DNA of 64,000 nucleotides from Ruegeria_C sp041537905 (GCF_041537905.1 NZ_JBGRUO010000019.1:1-64000), one strand, 5' to 3'; positions 35,244-44,474 are shown, counted from the stretch's first letter. Made by a program: numbers and translations. Notes: generated by a model from the letters alone, not told the origin.

Positions 35244-36362
35244 TCAGGTCAGGGCCGCCATCCGGCGTTGCATATGGGCGATCACCTGCCATATCTCGTC
35301 ACGCACCGGCCCCGGGCGGGCAGGATCGCGCAGCGTCGTGATCCAGTGGCGCGCTGGCGGCTGTCCCGCCTTGCGAGTCCAGTGCAAGTTGCCCAGCAGT
35401 TCTTGGGCGTCTTGTGGCGAAGTCTCGGGGATCTCGTGCCCGTTCAGCACCGCCCAGACCCCGGTCCAGAGCCGCGCCACGCTCCACGGGTTGTAGCCGC
35501 CACCGCCCAGAACCAGCAGCTTGTCGGTCAGGCCCATGAGATCGCGCAGCAGGTGCCAATGGGCATTGTTGGACAGGGCTAGCCGGGACAGCGGGTCCTC
35601 TTCAACTGCATCCGCTCCGCATTGCAAGACGATGATATCAGGGTTGAAATCTGACAGTAGGGGCAGAATGACCGCCTCGCGCAGGGCGTTAAATTCACTG
35701 TCATTAAAGCCACGCGGAACCGGCAGGTTGAAGGCGTTGCCGCCGCCGGTATCATAAAGCGCGCCGGTAAACGGCCAGCGCGTCTGCTCATGGATCGAGA
35801 TCAGGCGCACGCGGTCCTCGCCGGCAAAGGCCGCCTCGACCCCGTCGCAGTGATGGGCGTCGATATCGACATAGGCAACGCGACCCACTCCAAGCGCCAG
35901 CAGGCGTTTGATGGCCAGCACCGGATCGTTGAGATAACAGAACCCGTTGGCGCGGTCTGGAAAGCCGTGATGGGTGCCACCGCCGGGGTTGAATACGACC
36001 CCTCCACGCGCGACCAGCTCCGCGCCCAGGATTGACCCACCCGCCGCCGTAGCGGGACGGCGATACATCTCGGGGAAGACCGGGTTGGAGAGCGTCCCCA
36101 GACCGTGGCGAGCCCGCGTATCCTCGCTGACATATTGTGCGTTTTCAGCCTCTTGCAGGGCGTTTATGTAGCGCTCCGTATGAAACCCTGTCAGCGCGGC
36201 GGGTTTGGCGCGCGGGCTGACACGGTATTGCGCCTCGGGCAGCCAGCCCAGCGCGCGGCACAGGTCCAGAACACTCGACACCCTCGGGATCGCCAGCGGG
36301 TGTTTCAGCCCATAGCTTGAGCCCCGGTAGATTTCTGATCCGATCAGGATCGGGGCGGGCAT
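35244..36362 (-). CDS. Histone deacetylase family protein (AcuC-like)
   Basis: The 372-residue cytosolic protein has the arginase/deacetylase fold motifs NPGGGTHHGFPDRANGFCYLN, YVDIDAHHCDGVEAAF (zinc ligands Asp and His), LQCGADAVEEDPLSRL (second Asp) and LGGGGYNPW. It would be a zinc-dependent amidohydrolase that removes acetyl groups from acetyl-lysine or acetylpolyamines. Acetyl-CoA synthetase regulation, as for AcuC, is one known role of this family. The stop of this gene is close to cls. Its ATG directly abuts the stop of the upstream holin-like gene, so the two are coupled. Confidence 0.92.
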   Translation of the reverse strand: MPAPILIGSEIYRGSSYGLKHPLAIPRVSSVLDLCRALGWLPEAQYRVSPRAKPAALTGFHTERYINALQEAENAQYVSEDTRARHGLGTLSNPVFPEMYRRPATAAGGSILGAELVARGGVVFNPGGGTHHGFPDRANGFCYLNDPVLAIKRLLALGVGRVAYVDIDAHHCDGVEAAFAGEDRVRLISIHEQTRWPFTGALYDTGGGNAFNLPVPRGFNDSEFNALREAVILPLLSDFNPDIIVLQCGADAVEEDPLSRLALSNNAHWHLLRDLMGLTDKLLVLGGGGYNPWSVARLWTGVWAVLNGHEIPETSPQDAQELLGNLHWTRKAGQPPARHWITTLRDPARPGPVRDEIWQVIAHMQRRMAALT

Positions 36363-36824
36363 CTACTTCTTGGCGCTTTTCAGCAGGAGTGAAAGCAGCG
36401 GGCCAATGATGGCGGGCAGGGCCGAGCCCAGAGGATCGCGTGCGATCTGGGTGACCTGACGGCTGATGCCTCGGACCTCGTCCACCGCCTCTTCCAGATC
36501 GCTCTCAAGCTCGGCAATGGCAAGGTCGCGCATCTCGATGGCCGGACCCACATCCTTTTCCGCGCTCATGCGGCTGGCGACCGAGACCAGGATGGCGGCC
36601 AGCACCAGATTGGCCAGCGCCACAACAACCGCCGCCAGATAGCTTTCCATCACGGTGGAAAGCGCCTGATAAGCCGCGACATTCAGCATGATGATCCCGA
36701 TCCCGGTGATCAGCGCGGCAAACAGCATCAGCCCGGTCTGCTGCTGGAACACCGCCATCTGGCGTCGTGTGATGAGGCGTTCGGTGCGGTAGATGATCGA
36801 GAGGTTTCTGGTGATCCGGCTCAT
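36363..36824 (-). CDS. Holin-X-like small membrane protein
   Basis: The 153-residue protein starts at 36824 (MSRITR) close to a GGAG-like site. It has two transmembrane helices at about 30-53 and 60-85, then a charged helical segment (SDLEEAVDEVRG) and a final hydrophobic stretch. This matches the Pfam 'putative Actinobacterial holin-X, holin superfamily III' pattern. Such proteins are common in chromosomes without phage genes, and none are seen here, so the holin name should not be taken as a lysis function. Confidence 0.7.
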   Translation of the reverse strand: MSRITRNLSIIYRTERLITRRQMAVFQQQTGLMLFAALITGIGIIMLNVAAYQALSTVMESYLAAVVVALANLVLAAILVSVASRMSAEKDVGPAIEMRDLAIAELESDLEEAVDEVRGISRQVTQIARDPLGSALPAIIGPLLSLLLKSAKK

Positions 36825-36837
36825 CCCAGCGCTCCTT

Positions 36838-37119
36838 TCAGAATTTGGTGATCCGGCCCAGGGCAAAGCCCAGGCCAAAGGCGGCGATCGTGGTCAACAG
36901 TGGCTTTTGCGTCGGGAAATCGCCCAACTCCTTTGAAAACTGCGCCCAGAGCGCATCCAGCTCACTGCTGTCGATCCCGTGACCGGCCAGCATCCTGTCG
37001 AAGGTTGAGCGGTCGTCTTCTGCCTCTGGGGCAGGCTCGGGGTCTGGCTCTGCGGGCTTGTCGGCAAGTTGCGCCCTGAGCGCGGCCAGTTCCGCCTCAA
37101 GTTCGGCTTTGGTCGCCAT
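36838..37119 (-). CDS. Small conserved hypothetical protein with coiled-coil start and C-terminal helix
   Basis: The 93-residue protein begins with a charged coiled-coil-like helix (ATKAELEAELAALRAQLADK). A Pro/Glu-rich linker follows, and the protein ends with a single hydrophobic segment (LLTTIAAFGLGFALGRITKF). That resembles DUF883/ElaB-like inner-membrane anchored proteins, but the match is only in layout. It sits between the AI-2E family gene (TGATG overlap) and the holin-like gene (13-base gap) and is probably cotranscribed with both. Confidence 0.7.
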   Translation of the reverse strand: MATKAELEAELAALRAQLADKPAEPDPEPAPEAEDDRSTFDRMLAGHGIDSSELDALWAQFSKELGDFPTQKPLLTTIAAFGLGFALGRITKF

Positions 37120-38231
37120 CACGAAGTCCTTTCGGTGTCAGAATCAAAGATTGTCCCATCCTTCGACATCAGGATAGCAACGGGCCGCAAAGCCTTGATA
37201 TGGCTGAAAACGATCAGCAGACAAACGGTCACGGGCACACTCAGAAACGCGCCGACCACGCCCCAGACCGAGCTCCAGAATGTCAGTGAGATAATGACCA
37301 TGAAGGTCGACATGTTCAGCGACCGCCCCAGCAGCGCAGGGTCCAGAAAGTTGCCCATCAGAAACTGCACCGTGCCGCAAAGGAACACAATCGTCAGAAA
37401 GGGCGACAGCGAGTCGAACTGGACCAAGGCAATCAGAGCAGGGAAGATCACCGCCACGATGGACCCGATATTGGGAATGAAGTTCAGGCCAAAGGTCAGA
37501 ACCGCCCAGGTTTCCGCATATTCCAACCCCAGCCAGCGGAACACGCCATAGCTGATCAGGGCGGTCATCGCCGACACCATTGATTTCACGCCCACATAGC
37601 TTTGCAGGCTTTGCGAGATCGCAGCCATCATCGCGTTCAGCTTCTGGCCGAACACCTTGTCATTGGCGGCCAACAGGATCTTGCGCCGGAACATCAGCCG
37701 CTCGGCCATCAGGAAGCCCACGTAAAGGCTGATCAGTACAAAGGTGCTGAGAAACGAGGTCGCCCCGCCCACGGCGCTGCGGGCGATGAAAGACATATCG
37801 AGATTGACCAGACTGTCCCGGATGTATTTGGTCACATCATTGCCGACCAGCGCGACCAGCTTGTCCAGCGCTGCGTCAAATGCGGTCTCGTAGCTGCTGA
37901 AATTGCGCACCATCTGTGTGGCCTGACTGCCCAGCACATACATGATCAGAAACAACCCGGCCAGAACCACGATCACGGCCAGGATATTGGCAAGCCAGAC
38001 GGGCAGGGGCAGAAAGTCGAGTATACGGTCGCTGACCGCGATAATCAGCACATAGGCCAGCAGCGCAAGCACCAGCGGGATCAGGAATCCTGACCCCGCA
38101 TAAAGACCAAAGACGATCACCGCGACAATCACCGACACGTCCCGGAATGTGGACAGCGTGGGATGCAGCCCTTCGGTGGACAATGGTTCGCTCTGAGAGA
38201 GCTTGGATTTTTCGTCTGGGTTGAAGGACAT
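37119..38231 (-). CDS. AI-2E family (PerM-like) membrane transporter
   Basis: The 370-residue inner-membrane protein, started at 38231 (MSFNPD), has about eight helices. An N-terminal pair is at about 30-65, a central amphipathic region at about 95-160, and a cluster of C-terminal helices includes TFGLNFIPNIGSIVAVIFPALIAL. These features fit the AI-2E exporter superfamily, some members of which export autoinducer-2 and others Na+ or unknown solutes. The frame extends upstream to 38708, but that part is the shadow of the divergent YihY gene. Confidence 0.88.
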   Translation of the reverse strand: MSFNPDEKSKLSQSEPLSTEGLHPTLSTFRDVSVIVAVIVFGLYAGSGFLIPLVLALLAYVLIIAVSDRILDFLPLPVWLANILAVIVVLAGLFLIMYVLGSQATQMVRNFSSYETAFDAALDKLVALVGNDVTKYIRDSLVNLDMSFIARSAVGGATSFLSTFVLISLYVGFLMAERLMFRRKILLAANDKVFGQKLNAMMAAISQSLQSYVGVKSMVSAMTALISYGVFRWLGLEYAETWAVLTFGLNFIPNIGSIVAVIFPALIALVQFDSLSPFLTIVFLCGTVQFLMGNFLDPALLGRSLNMSTFMVIISLTFWSSVWGVVGAFLSVPVTVCLLIVFSHIKALRPVAILMSKDGTIFDSDTERTS

Positions 38232-38349
38232 GCAGGCGGACCCCGGTTTGCGTGACGCAATGTTGCACCGGAGCGCCACGCGGTGCAATCGGGGATTGGG
38301 ACCCGCCTCGACCATTGCGCTGTGTGTCTGTGTCACTAGGCTGGGGGTC

Positions 38350-39207
38350 ATGTTCTTTCGCACCCATCCCGATCCGGCACTGCCGGTGCGCGCCTTTCTG
38401 ACCGCGCTGAGACGGTTCACGATCAAAAGCGGCTGGGTCATGAGCAGCCATGTGGCAATGTTTGCGATGCTGGCGCTGTTTCCGTTCATCCTGTTCAGCA
38501 TCGCGCTGGCGGGCAGCCTTTCGGAGAATGTGATCAACGATGATGTCATCGCGCTGATCTTCGGGGCCTGGCCGCCTGATGTGTCCGGGCCGATCATTGC
38601 GGAGCTCAAGAACGTGTTGAACAGTTCCGGCACCGGAGTGCTGACCTTCGGGGGGCTTCTTGCCCTGTTCTTTGCCTCCAACGGCGTGGATGCGGTGCGG
38701 ATGGCCATGACGCGGGCCTACCACGATTATGATGATCGCCCGTTCTGGCAGACAAGGCTGCTCTGCGTGGCGATCGTGGTGGCCGGGGCTGCCATCGTGA
38801 TCGTGGTCGCCGCCATCGAAGTGGTGCTGCCGCTCTATGGCCAGCTTGTGTCCGAGGCGCTGACCGGTGAGTCCAAGGAACTGATCTCGGTCGAGCGGCT
38901 GAGCTGGATTTTCATCATCACGATGCCAGCGGGCGGTGTCCTGACCTTTCACATGCTGCTGCCCGCGCGGCGTCACAAGCTGCGCCAGATTCTGCCGGGC
39001 GTGGTGCTGACGCTGGTGCTCTGGGCGGTGGTTGGCTGGGGATTTTCGATCTACGTGTCACAATTTGCCAGCTATAGCGCGACCTATGCGGGGCTGGCCG
39101 GTGCCATGTCGGCGCTGATCTTTCTGTACCTGATCTCGGCCATCCTGATCCTGGGGGCCGAGTTCAATGGCGCGCTGATCGATCTTCTGGCCGACGAATG
39201 TTCCTGA
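38350..39207 (+). CDS. YihY/BrkB family membrane protein
   Basis: The 285-residue protein, with the start placed at 38350, has about six helices and the family blocks ALFPFILFSIALAG, LLALFFASNGVDAVRMAMTRAY and LYLISAILILGAEFNGAL. These proteins were once named ribonuclease BN but are now treated as membrane proteins of unknown function. It is divergent from the AI-2E gene across 118 bases. Confidence 0.9.
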   Translation: MFFRTHPDPALPVRAFLTALRRFTIKSGWVMSSHVAMFAMLALFPFILFSIALAGSLSENVINDDVIALIFGAWPPDVSGPIIAELKNVLNSSGTGVLTFGGLLALFFASNGVDAVRMAMTRAYHDYDDRPFWQTRLLCVAIVVAGAAIVIVVAAIEVVLPLYGQLVSEALTGESKELISVERLSWIFIITMPAGGVLTFHMLLPARRHKLRQILPGVVLTLVLWAVVGWGFSIYVSQFASYSATYAGLAGAMSALIFLYLISAILILGAEFNGALIDLLADECS

Positions 39208-39334
39208 GCACGCCACGTCTGCAAGTCACAAAAAACCCTGATCCACGAATTGCCCCAGCGTTGCCATTTTCCGGTCCCAATCGCCTTTTAGACGAGTAAT
39301 CAGACCGGGAAAGTAGCTCCTCGGGGGGAATAAG

Positions 39335-39529
39335 ATGACCACCACTCAGCCGCGCGCGCGGCATAATATGTTATTCGAACTTCTGCGCCAGAAACATCTG
39401 TCGGAGGAGACAACGAAACGGGTCGAGGACCAGAAGCCGCAGGTGTCGAGAGGGGATGCTCTCCTGCTGCAATCACTGGCCGCCTCATCGTTTCGCGAAC
39501 AACGCCTGCCGCGCGCGTCACGGGTCTAA
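39335..39529 (+). CDS. Possible small protein (64 residues), unrecognised
   Basis: An ATG 5 bases after GGGGGAA opens a 64-residue frame. The product is basic and soluble, with an amphipathic segment (LLFELLRQKHLSEETTKRVEDQ) and an Arg-rich end. I do not recognise a family. Codon use is mildly GC-biased at third positions but with several A-ending codons. It lies alone in a 466-base gap between the YihY gene and the beta-propeller gene. Confidence 0.35.
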   Translation: MTTTQPRARHNMLFELLRQKHLSEETTKRVEDQKPQVSRGDALLLQSLAASSFREQRLPRASRV

Positions 39530-39555
39530 ATCAGTTAAAGATATCCGTCGCAGAT

Positions 39556-39577
39556 GTTTGGGACCCACGCCCCAAAC
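39556..39577. repeat. Inverted repeat in the gap before the beta-propeller gene end
   Basis: GTTTGGG and CCCAAAC arms with an 8-base loop lie 27 bases after the possible 64-residue gene. There is no T run on either strand, so an intrinsic terminator is doubtful. The rest of 39530-39673 shows nothing I can assign. Confidence 0.4.
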
Positions 39578-39673
39578 GCTGCGCGAACGCGCCTATCCGA
39601 GCATGTAACGGCGCGGCCTTCGCGCGAGGAATGATCTTCCCAGCCCCATCCGGTCACCGAATGACCCCGGACG

Positions 39674-40675
39674 TCAGTTCACATCGTTGGGTTTGGCCTT
39701 TACAGAGCTGATCTCCAACCCGTCCGCTCCTGCACCTGCCTCCAGCAGCCGCGTCACCGTCCAGTCACTTGTCTCGATCTCAACGACTTTCTCGGACAAT
39801 TCCGACCCCACATAGAGATGCGCGCCATCCGGCGAGAAAAGAAGCGAAGGCGGCCTTTCGATATCGAATTCATTGAGGTCCACGACGGCCGCCTCGCTTC
39901 GGTCAGCGGCGTCGTAGATTAACACGCGGTTGCCATGCAGGTCCGCAATAGCGACGCGATCCCCAGCCGGGTTAAAGCGCACGCGAATGGGCACAAACCC
40001 CATCTCGATCGTCTCGATCCGGTCCATCGATTGAGCATCAAATATGATGATATTCTCTGATTGGTTGTTGCCGACCCAGACCTCCTTGCCGTCCGGGCTG
40101 ACAAACACGGCCTCCGGCCCTTTGTTCGCCTCGATCGTTTCAAGCGTCGTCATCTCAGCCGTATCTATGACACTGACAGTATCGGAGCCGCGACTCGTGA
40201 CATAGGCGCGGGAGGCATCAGGCGAGAGCGCAAGCAGATGCGAGCCGATCTGATCGGTCACCGCCACGCCTTCGACCGTGCCGAGTTCCACATCGACACG
40301 GATGACGTCGCGGGTCTCTTCCGTGGTGACGATCACACTGTTGCTGTCGCCGATCCAACTGATGCCATGCGGCGCTAGGTGCGGTTCGATGTCGATCGTT
40401 CTGATTAACTCGGTGGACGCGACATCGAAGACATTCAGCTCACGCCCGATATAGCCATCCTCAAGATAGGATACGACAACGGCCAGAGTTTGATCGGGCG
40501 ACAAGGCAAGTTCATGCGGCGAGGGGCCGGTAGCCCGCCGGGCCACCTCCGCACCGCTGTCGAGGTCGATGAAGCTGACGGTGCCTTCGTATTTGTTCGC
40601 CACAATCAACGTGTCGGCAAACGACGCGGTGGGTAGCACAGCCATGATGAGCGCTGCTAATCTAAGGGTCTTCAT
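39674..40675 (-). CDS. Secreted YVTN-type beta-propeller protein
   Basis: The 333-residue protein has a signal peptide (ALIMAVLPTASFA) followed by about seven repeats of the 40-residue YVTN type. Examples are LIVANKYEGTVSFIDLDSG, YVTSRGSDTVSVIDTAEM, WVGNNQSENIIIFDAQSM and LYVGSELSEKVVEIETSD. Such periplasmic propellers serve as binding or scaffold proteins, and some work beside quinoprotein dehydrogenases or cytochromes. No such partner is encoded here and the gene appears monocistronic. Confidence 0.85.
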   Translation of the reverse strand: MKTLRLAALIMAVLPTASFADTLIVANKYEGTVSFIDLDSGAEVARRATGPSPHELALSPDQTLAVVVSYLEDGYIGRELNVFDVASTELIRTIDIEPHLAPHGISWIGDSNSVIVTTEETRDVIRVDVELGTVEGVAVTDQIGSHLLALSPDASRAYVTSRGSDTVSVIDTAEMTTLETIEANKGPEAVFVSPDGKEVWVGNNQSENIIIFDAQSMDRIETIEMGFVPIRVRFNPAGDRVAIADLHGNRVLIYDAADRSEAAVVDLNEFDIERPPSLLFSPDGAHLYVGSELSEKVVEIETSDWTVTRLLEAGAGADGLEISSVKAKPNDVN

Positions 40676-40733
40676 GCGTGTTCCTCTCGTTCCAGCGGTT
40701 TCTGGGCAGTCTGGATCGCCAGGGGGATGGTTC

Positions 40734-41450
40734 CTAGCCCCGAAACCCCGTCGCGACCACGAATTTTTCCGAACTGTCCGAACGTGAGGCGGGGGGTTTC
40801 ACATTCGCAACCTTGGTGAATTTCTGTTTCAACAGTTTCTGAAGATCACCTTCGGCCCCGCCTGCCAGCACCTTGGCCACAAAGGTGCCGCCGTCTTCCA
40901 GCACGTCAAAGGCAAAATAGGCCGCCGCCTCGCATAAGGAGATGATCCGCAAATGGTCGGTCTGCTTGTGCCCGGACGAGGCCGCCGCCATGTCCGACAT
41001 GACCACATCCGCCTTGCCGCCCAGCCAGTCCTTGACCTGCTGGTCGGCATCATCGGCCATGAAATCCAGCACATGCGCCTCGGAACCTGCGACCGGTTCG
41101 ACCTCCTGCAGATCGACGCCCAGAACGGTGCCGACCGCCTTGCCCGATTTCTCGCCCAGTGCATTCACCCGCTTGACCGCAACCTGCAGCCAGCCACCGG
41201 GCGCGCAGCCCAGGTCGACCACCCGCGCACCGGGGACCAGAAAGCGGTATTTGTCATCCAGTTCCAGGATCTTGTAGGCCGCACGCCCGCGATAGCCATC
41301 GGCCTGCGCGCGTTTCACGTAAGGATCGTTCAATTGCCGCTGCAGCCAGCGCGTCGAACTCAGCTTACGCCCGCGCGCGGTCTTGACCTTGACCTTCAGG
41401 TCACGCTGCCCGCGTCCCGAGGTGTTTTTTCCGCCCGGCGATTTTGCCAT
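40734..41450 (-). CDS. rlmE: 23S rRNA 2'-O-ribose methyltransferase (U2552), RlmE/FtsJ
   Basis: The 238-residue protein starts at 41450 (MAKSPGG). It has a basic RNA-binding N-terminus and then the Rossmann methyltransferase core. The core carries RAAYKILELDDKY (catalytic Lys), VVDLGCAPGGWLQ (SAM site), SDMAAASSGHKQTDH (catalytic Asp), GGTFVAKVL (Lys) and PASRSDSSEKFVVATGF (Glu). The full K-D-K-E set is present. It methylates the ribose of U2552 in 23S rRNA during 50S assembly. The Ppx/GppA gene lies upstream on the same strand, with the DUF2007-like gene between them. Confidence 0.96.
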   Translation of the reverse strand: MAKSPGGKNTSGRGQRDLKVKVKTARGRKLSSTRWLQRQLNDPYVKRAQADGYRGRAAYKILELDDKYRFLVPGARVVDLGCAPGGWLQVAVKRVNALGEKSGKAVGTVLGVDLQEVEPVAGSEAHVLDFMADDADQQVKDWLGGKADVVMSDMAAASSGHKQTDHLRIISLCEAAAYFAFDVLEDGGTFVAKVLAGGAEGDLQKLLKQKFTKVANVKPPASRSDSSEKFVVATGFRG

Positions 41451-41502
41451 GGGACCAATCTCCTGCAATCCACCTCGTGCTTATCGACAGGCACGGTGGG
41501 TA

Positions 41503-41838
41503 TCAAGCCATGGGTGCGTCGGGTTCGCGGATCATGATGTCGGGCCACGGGGATGAGGCCCCGAATACCAACCATCCGACGCCGTTCAGCAGCTTGCTGG
41601 TCAAAGGCACCTCTGACTGTTCATTCTGGTGGAAACTGCGCAGCAGCGCCGCGGCATCTTCGGCTTGCGATGTGGGCACCTTGATCGCGATGCCACCGAT
41701 GGCCAGCGCAAAATGCGGCAGCGTGTTTGCAATCATATAGCCGGGGCACAGCACATCGAACCCTGCGGCTTCCAAAGCGCAGATCGTGGTCGCAGCCGTT
41801 GAGGCCTGATAGGTTATGGCGACGGTTGTAAATGGCAT
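41503..41838 (-). CDS. DUF2007-like small protein
   Basis: This 111-residue soluble protein has no signal peptide. A ferredoxin-like first half (VAITYQASTAATTICALEAAGFDV) and KVPTSQAEDAAALLR resemble DUF2007 'putative signal transducing' proteins. Its role is unknown. The gene sits between rlmE (52-base gap) and the Ppx/GppA gene (17-base gap), all on the minus strand, which suggests one transcript. Confidence 0.65.
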   Translation of the reverse strand: MPFTTVAITYQASTAATTICALEAAGFDVLCPGYMIANTLPHFALAIGGIAIKVPTSQAEDAAALLRSFHQNEQSEVPLTSKLLNGVGWLVFGASSPWPDIMIREPDAPMA

Positions 41839-41855
41839 GTGCCATAGAGGTGGGG

Positions 41856-42968
41856 TCAGAATGGCCCGTCTTCAAGCACGCCATCCGCGCTCATCTGGGC
41901 GTAAAGCAACCCCTCGCGCAGTCCGCGATCTGCGACGGAGAGCCTGTCGGTGGGCCAGAGCCGCAGCAACGCTTGCAGAATGGCCGAACCGGACATGATC
42001 AGGGCCTGCCGGTCTTCGCCGATGCGGGGATCCTTGCGGCGGCCATGCGGGCCGAGTTCCAGATAGCCCCGGATCACCTTGTCAATCTGATCGCTGGTCA
42101 TGCGCAGCCCGTCCACCTTGGTGCGGTCATAGCGCTTGAGCCCGAGATGCGAGGCGGCCACCGTGGTGACGGTGCCGCTGGTGCCGACGATCTGGAAGCC
42201 TTCGCGCGCTTGTTCGTCCTTATATGGGGCGAAATCGGCCAGATTTTCCTCGAAAAACCAACTCATCAGCGCGAACCGTGCCGCGTCGTCATGCACGTCG
42301 TTGAACTGATCGCGCAGCGTGGCCACCCCCAGTGGTACAGAAATCCAGTCCACCACCTTGGCGGCGGGGAAGGGGCTGTCTGTGGTGTGAAACCCCGCAT
42401 GCAGCCGCATGATCGCCGCAGGCCGGTCGCGGCGCGGCACCGAGCTGAGGTCAATCCAGACCAACTCGGTTGAACCGCCGCCGATATCGACGACCAGCAA
42501 TTGTTCGGTTTTGGTCGAGACCAGCGGCGCGCAGGAAATCACCGCCAGCCGGGCCTCTTCCTCGGGCTTGATGATCTCAAGCGTCAGGCCGGTCTCGCGC
42601 TTGACCTGATTGGTGAAGTCGCGGGAATTTTTCGCCCGGCGGCAGGCTTCGGTGGCCACCAGTCGCATTCGCGTCACCCGGTTGCGCTTGAGCTTCTGCT
42701 GACAGATCCGCATCGCCTGCACCGTGCGCGCCATGGACGAACGCGACAGCCGACCGGTGCGTTCCAGACCCGCGCCGAGTTGCACTGATTTCGAGAAACT
42801 GTCTACCACATGAAAACCGCTGCCCAAGGGTTGGGCAATCAGCATACGGCAACTGTTTGTGCCCAGATCCAACGCCGCATAGAGCGCATCGGGATCCGGC
42901 CGGGACGGCGCGGGGGTATCGACCGCTTTCGGGAACGCGCCCGCACCTTTGGGACGCTTGGGCGCCAT
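41856..42968 (-). CDS. Ppx/GppA family phosphatase
   Basis: This 370-residue protein is shorter than full Ppx proteins and lacks the C-terminal HD-type domain. It has the ASKHA ATPase fold with ALDLGTNSCRMLI at about 32-44, VVDIGGGSTELVWIDL and IVGTSGTVTTVAASHLGL. It would hydrolyse polyphosphate or pppGpp; the short form cannot be assigned to one of these. The gene is the first of the likely Ppx-DUF2007-rlmE transcript. Confidence 0.9.
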   Translation of the reverse strand: MAPKRPKGAGAFPKAVDTPAPSRPDPDALYAALDLGTNSCRMLIAQPLGSGFHVVDSFSKSVQLGAGLERTGRLSRSSMARTVQAMRICQQKLKRNRVTRMRLVATEACRRAKNSRDFTNQVKRETGLTLEIIKPEEEARLAVISCAPLVSTKTEQLLVVDIGGGSTELVWIDLSSVPRRDRPAAIMRLHAGFHTTDSPFPAAKVVDWISVPLGVATLRDQFNDVHDDAARFALMSWFFEENLADFAPYKDEQAREGFQIVGTSGTVTTVAASHLGLKRYDRTKVDGLRMTSDQIDKVIRGYLELGPHGRRKDPRIGEDRQALIMSGSAILQALLRLWPTDRLSVADRGLREGLLYAQMSADGVLEDGPF

Positions 42969-43211
42969 ATCTACACGCCCTCCGATTTCGAGTTATCCCG
43001 ACCATAGGTTGGGGCGAGGTTCGGCGCAACCCGCTCATGAAGGTCATGAACAATTTGGGGTTTGGCATGGATGGTCATTGCGGTTGGAAATCCGTTAGGC
43101 TCGCGCGTGCAGAAAACGTCGCTGCGAAAACGGGAGATGTCGAAATCGAACCGCCCCGTTACGGCAATGGCAGATATCAAGCGCGTCAGGAAGTCAGGAG
43201 GAATCAGAATT

Positions 43212-43508
43212 ATGCCGGACGTCACCGTGGTCTATTGGCGCGACATTCCCGCCCAGGTTATTGTGGGCAAGGGGCGTCGTGGGGCCAAACGTCAGCTTGA
43301 GGAACGGTTCGAACAAGCCATCGACCGTGCCGCGATGAAGGTGAACGCCAAGGATTCTGATGCCTATCTGGCCGAATGGCGCAAGGCTGCTCCTTATGCG
43401 GTCGAGGGCGATCCGTCCGAGATCGCCGAAGCCGAGGCTGTGCGTCTGGAAACGGAGTATGATCAGGACCGGATCAAGACCCTGATCGCAAATGACGGGT
43501 GGGCATGA
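43212..43508 (+). CDS. Small 'virulence factor' domain protein linked to methylene-THF reductase
   Basis: The 98-residue protein starts at 43212 (MPDVTVVYWRDIPAQV) after an AGGAGG-like site about 14 bases upstream. It matches the small 'virulence_fact' domain found next to one-carbon genes in alphaproteobacteria; its activity is not known. The start at 43062 in the same frame is rejected because it lacks family similarity. The stop is 26 bases before the preferred start of the reductase gene, so the genes are cotranscribed. Confidence 0.75.
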   Translation: MPDVTVVYWRDIPAQVIVGKGRRGAKRQLEERFEQAIDRAAMKVNAKDSDAYLAEWRKAAPYAVEGDPSEIAEAEAVRLETEYDQDRIKTLIANDGWA

Positions 43509-43534
43509 GCCTGCAATCGTTGAAGGAGGCCGTG

Positions 43535-44464
43535 ATGGCTCTGCTGAATTTCAAGAAACGCGACACGGTCGAAAACGGCCCTGTGAACCCCACCGTCGAG
43601 GCTTTTCTGCAAGGCTATTCCATCGAGGTCATGCCGCGCACTGCCGAAAAGGTCGAGGATTTCCGCGCGCTGCTGCCTGAGGGCACCCGCGTCTATATCG
43701 CCCATATCGAAGGGACCCCGATCGAGGACATGGTCAAGACCGCCAAGCGTCTGGCTGCCGACGGCTATCCGGTGATGCCGCATTTCCCGGCCCGCATCAT
43801 CAAGGATGCCGCCACGCTTGAAAACTGGATCGCCATGTATCAGGGCGAAGCCGGTGTCGATCAGGCGTTGCTGCTGGCCGGTGGTGTCGCCAAACCGCAT
43901 GGCGATTTCGACAGTTCGATGCAGATGATGGAAACCGGGTTGTTCGACAAGGCCGGTTTCAAACGCCTGCACGTGGCCGGTCACCCCGAAGGCAATAGAG
44001 ACATCGATCCGGACGGGTCCAACAAGAACGTCGATGAAGCTCTGCTCTGGAAACAGAAATTCAGCGAGCGCACCGATGCCGAAATGGCACTGGCCACGCA
44101 ATTCGCGTTTGAAGCCAAGCCGATCATCGAATGGGCCAATGCGGTCAAGGCCGCAGGCGTCGACATTCCGATCCATATCGGCATTGCCGGCCCGGCCAAG
44201 CTGCAGACGCTGATCAAGTTCGCGATTGCCTGCGGCGTGGGTCCCTCGCTGAAGGTGCTGCAAAAGCGCGCGATGGATGTGTCAAAGCTGCTGCTGCCCT
44301 ATGAGCCGACCGATGTCGTGACCGAACTGGCAGCGCATAAAGCGGCCAATCCGGATTTCAACATCACCAATGTGCACTTCTTCCCGCTTGGCGGTATCAA
44401 GACCAATGCCAACTGGGCCATCAAGAACGGCGGGGACAGTACCCGCCCCGCAAATCCGGCGTGA
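43535..44464 (+). CDS. Methylenetetrahydrofolate reductase family protein
   Basis: The preferred start at 43535 (MALLNFKKRD) has GAAGGAGG 5 bases upstream; an ATG at 43505 would add 10 residues. The 309-residue TIM-barrel protein has YSIEVMPRTAEKVEDF, VYIAHIEGTPIEDMVKTA, MPHFPARIIKD and LHVAGHPEGNRDID, as in the divergent MetF-like proteins of Rhodobacteraceae. It interconverts methyl- and methylenetetrahydrofolate. In this group it is thought to oxidise methyl-THF produced by demethylation of compounds such as DMSP or glycine betaine. That direction is family knowledge, not shown here. Confidence 0.88.
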   Translation: MALLNFKKRDTVENGPVNPTVEAFLQGYSIEVMPRTAEKVEDFRALLPEGTRVYIAHIEGTPIEDMVKTAKRLAADGYPVMPHFPARIIKDAATLENWIAMYQGEAGVDQALLLAGGVAKPHGDFDSSMQMMETGLFDKAGFKRLHVAGHPEGNRDIDPDGSNKNVDEALLWKQKFSERTDAEMALATQFAFEAKPIIEWANAVKAAGVDIPIHIGIAGPAKLQTLIKFAIACGVGPSLKVLQKRAMDVSKLLLPYEPTDVVTELAAHKAANPDFNITNVHFFPLGGIKTNANWAIKNGGDSTRPANPA

Positions 44465-44474
44465 AAGGCCTGAC

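Noticed and set aside
36363..36824. Holin-like protein as sign of a prophage
   Set aside because: No phage structural, lysis or integrase gene is present in the window; this membrane family is common in chromosomes.
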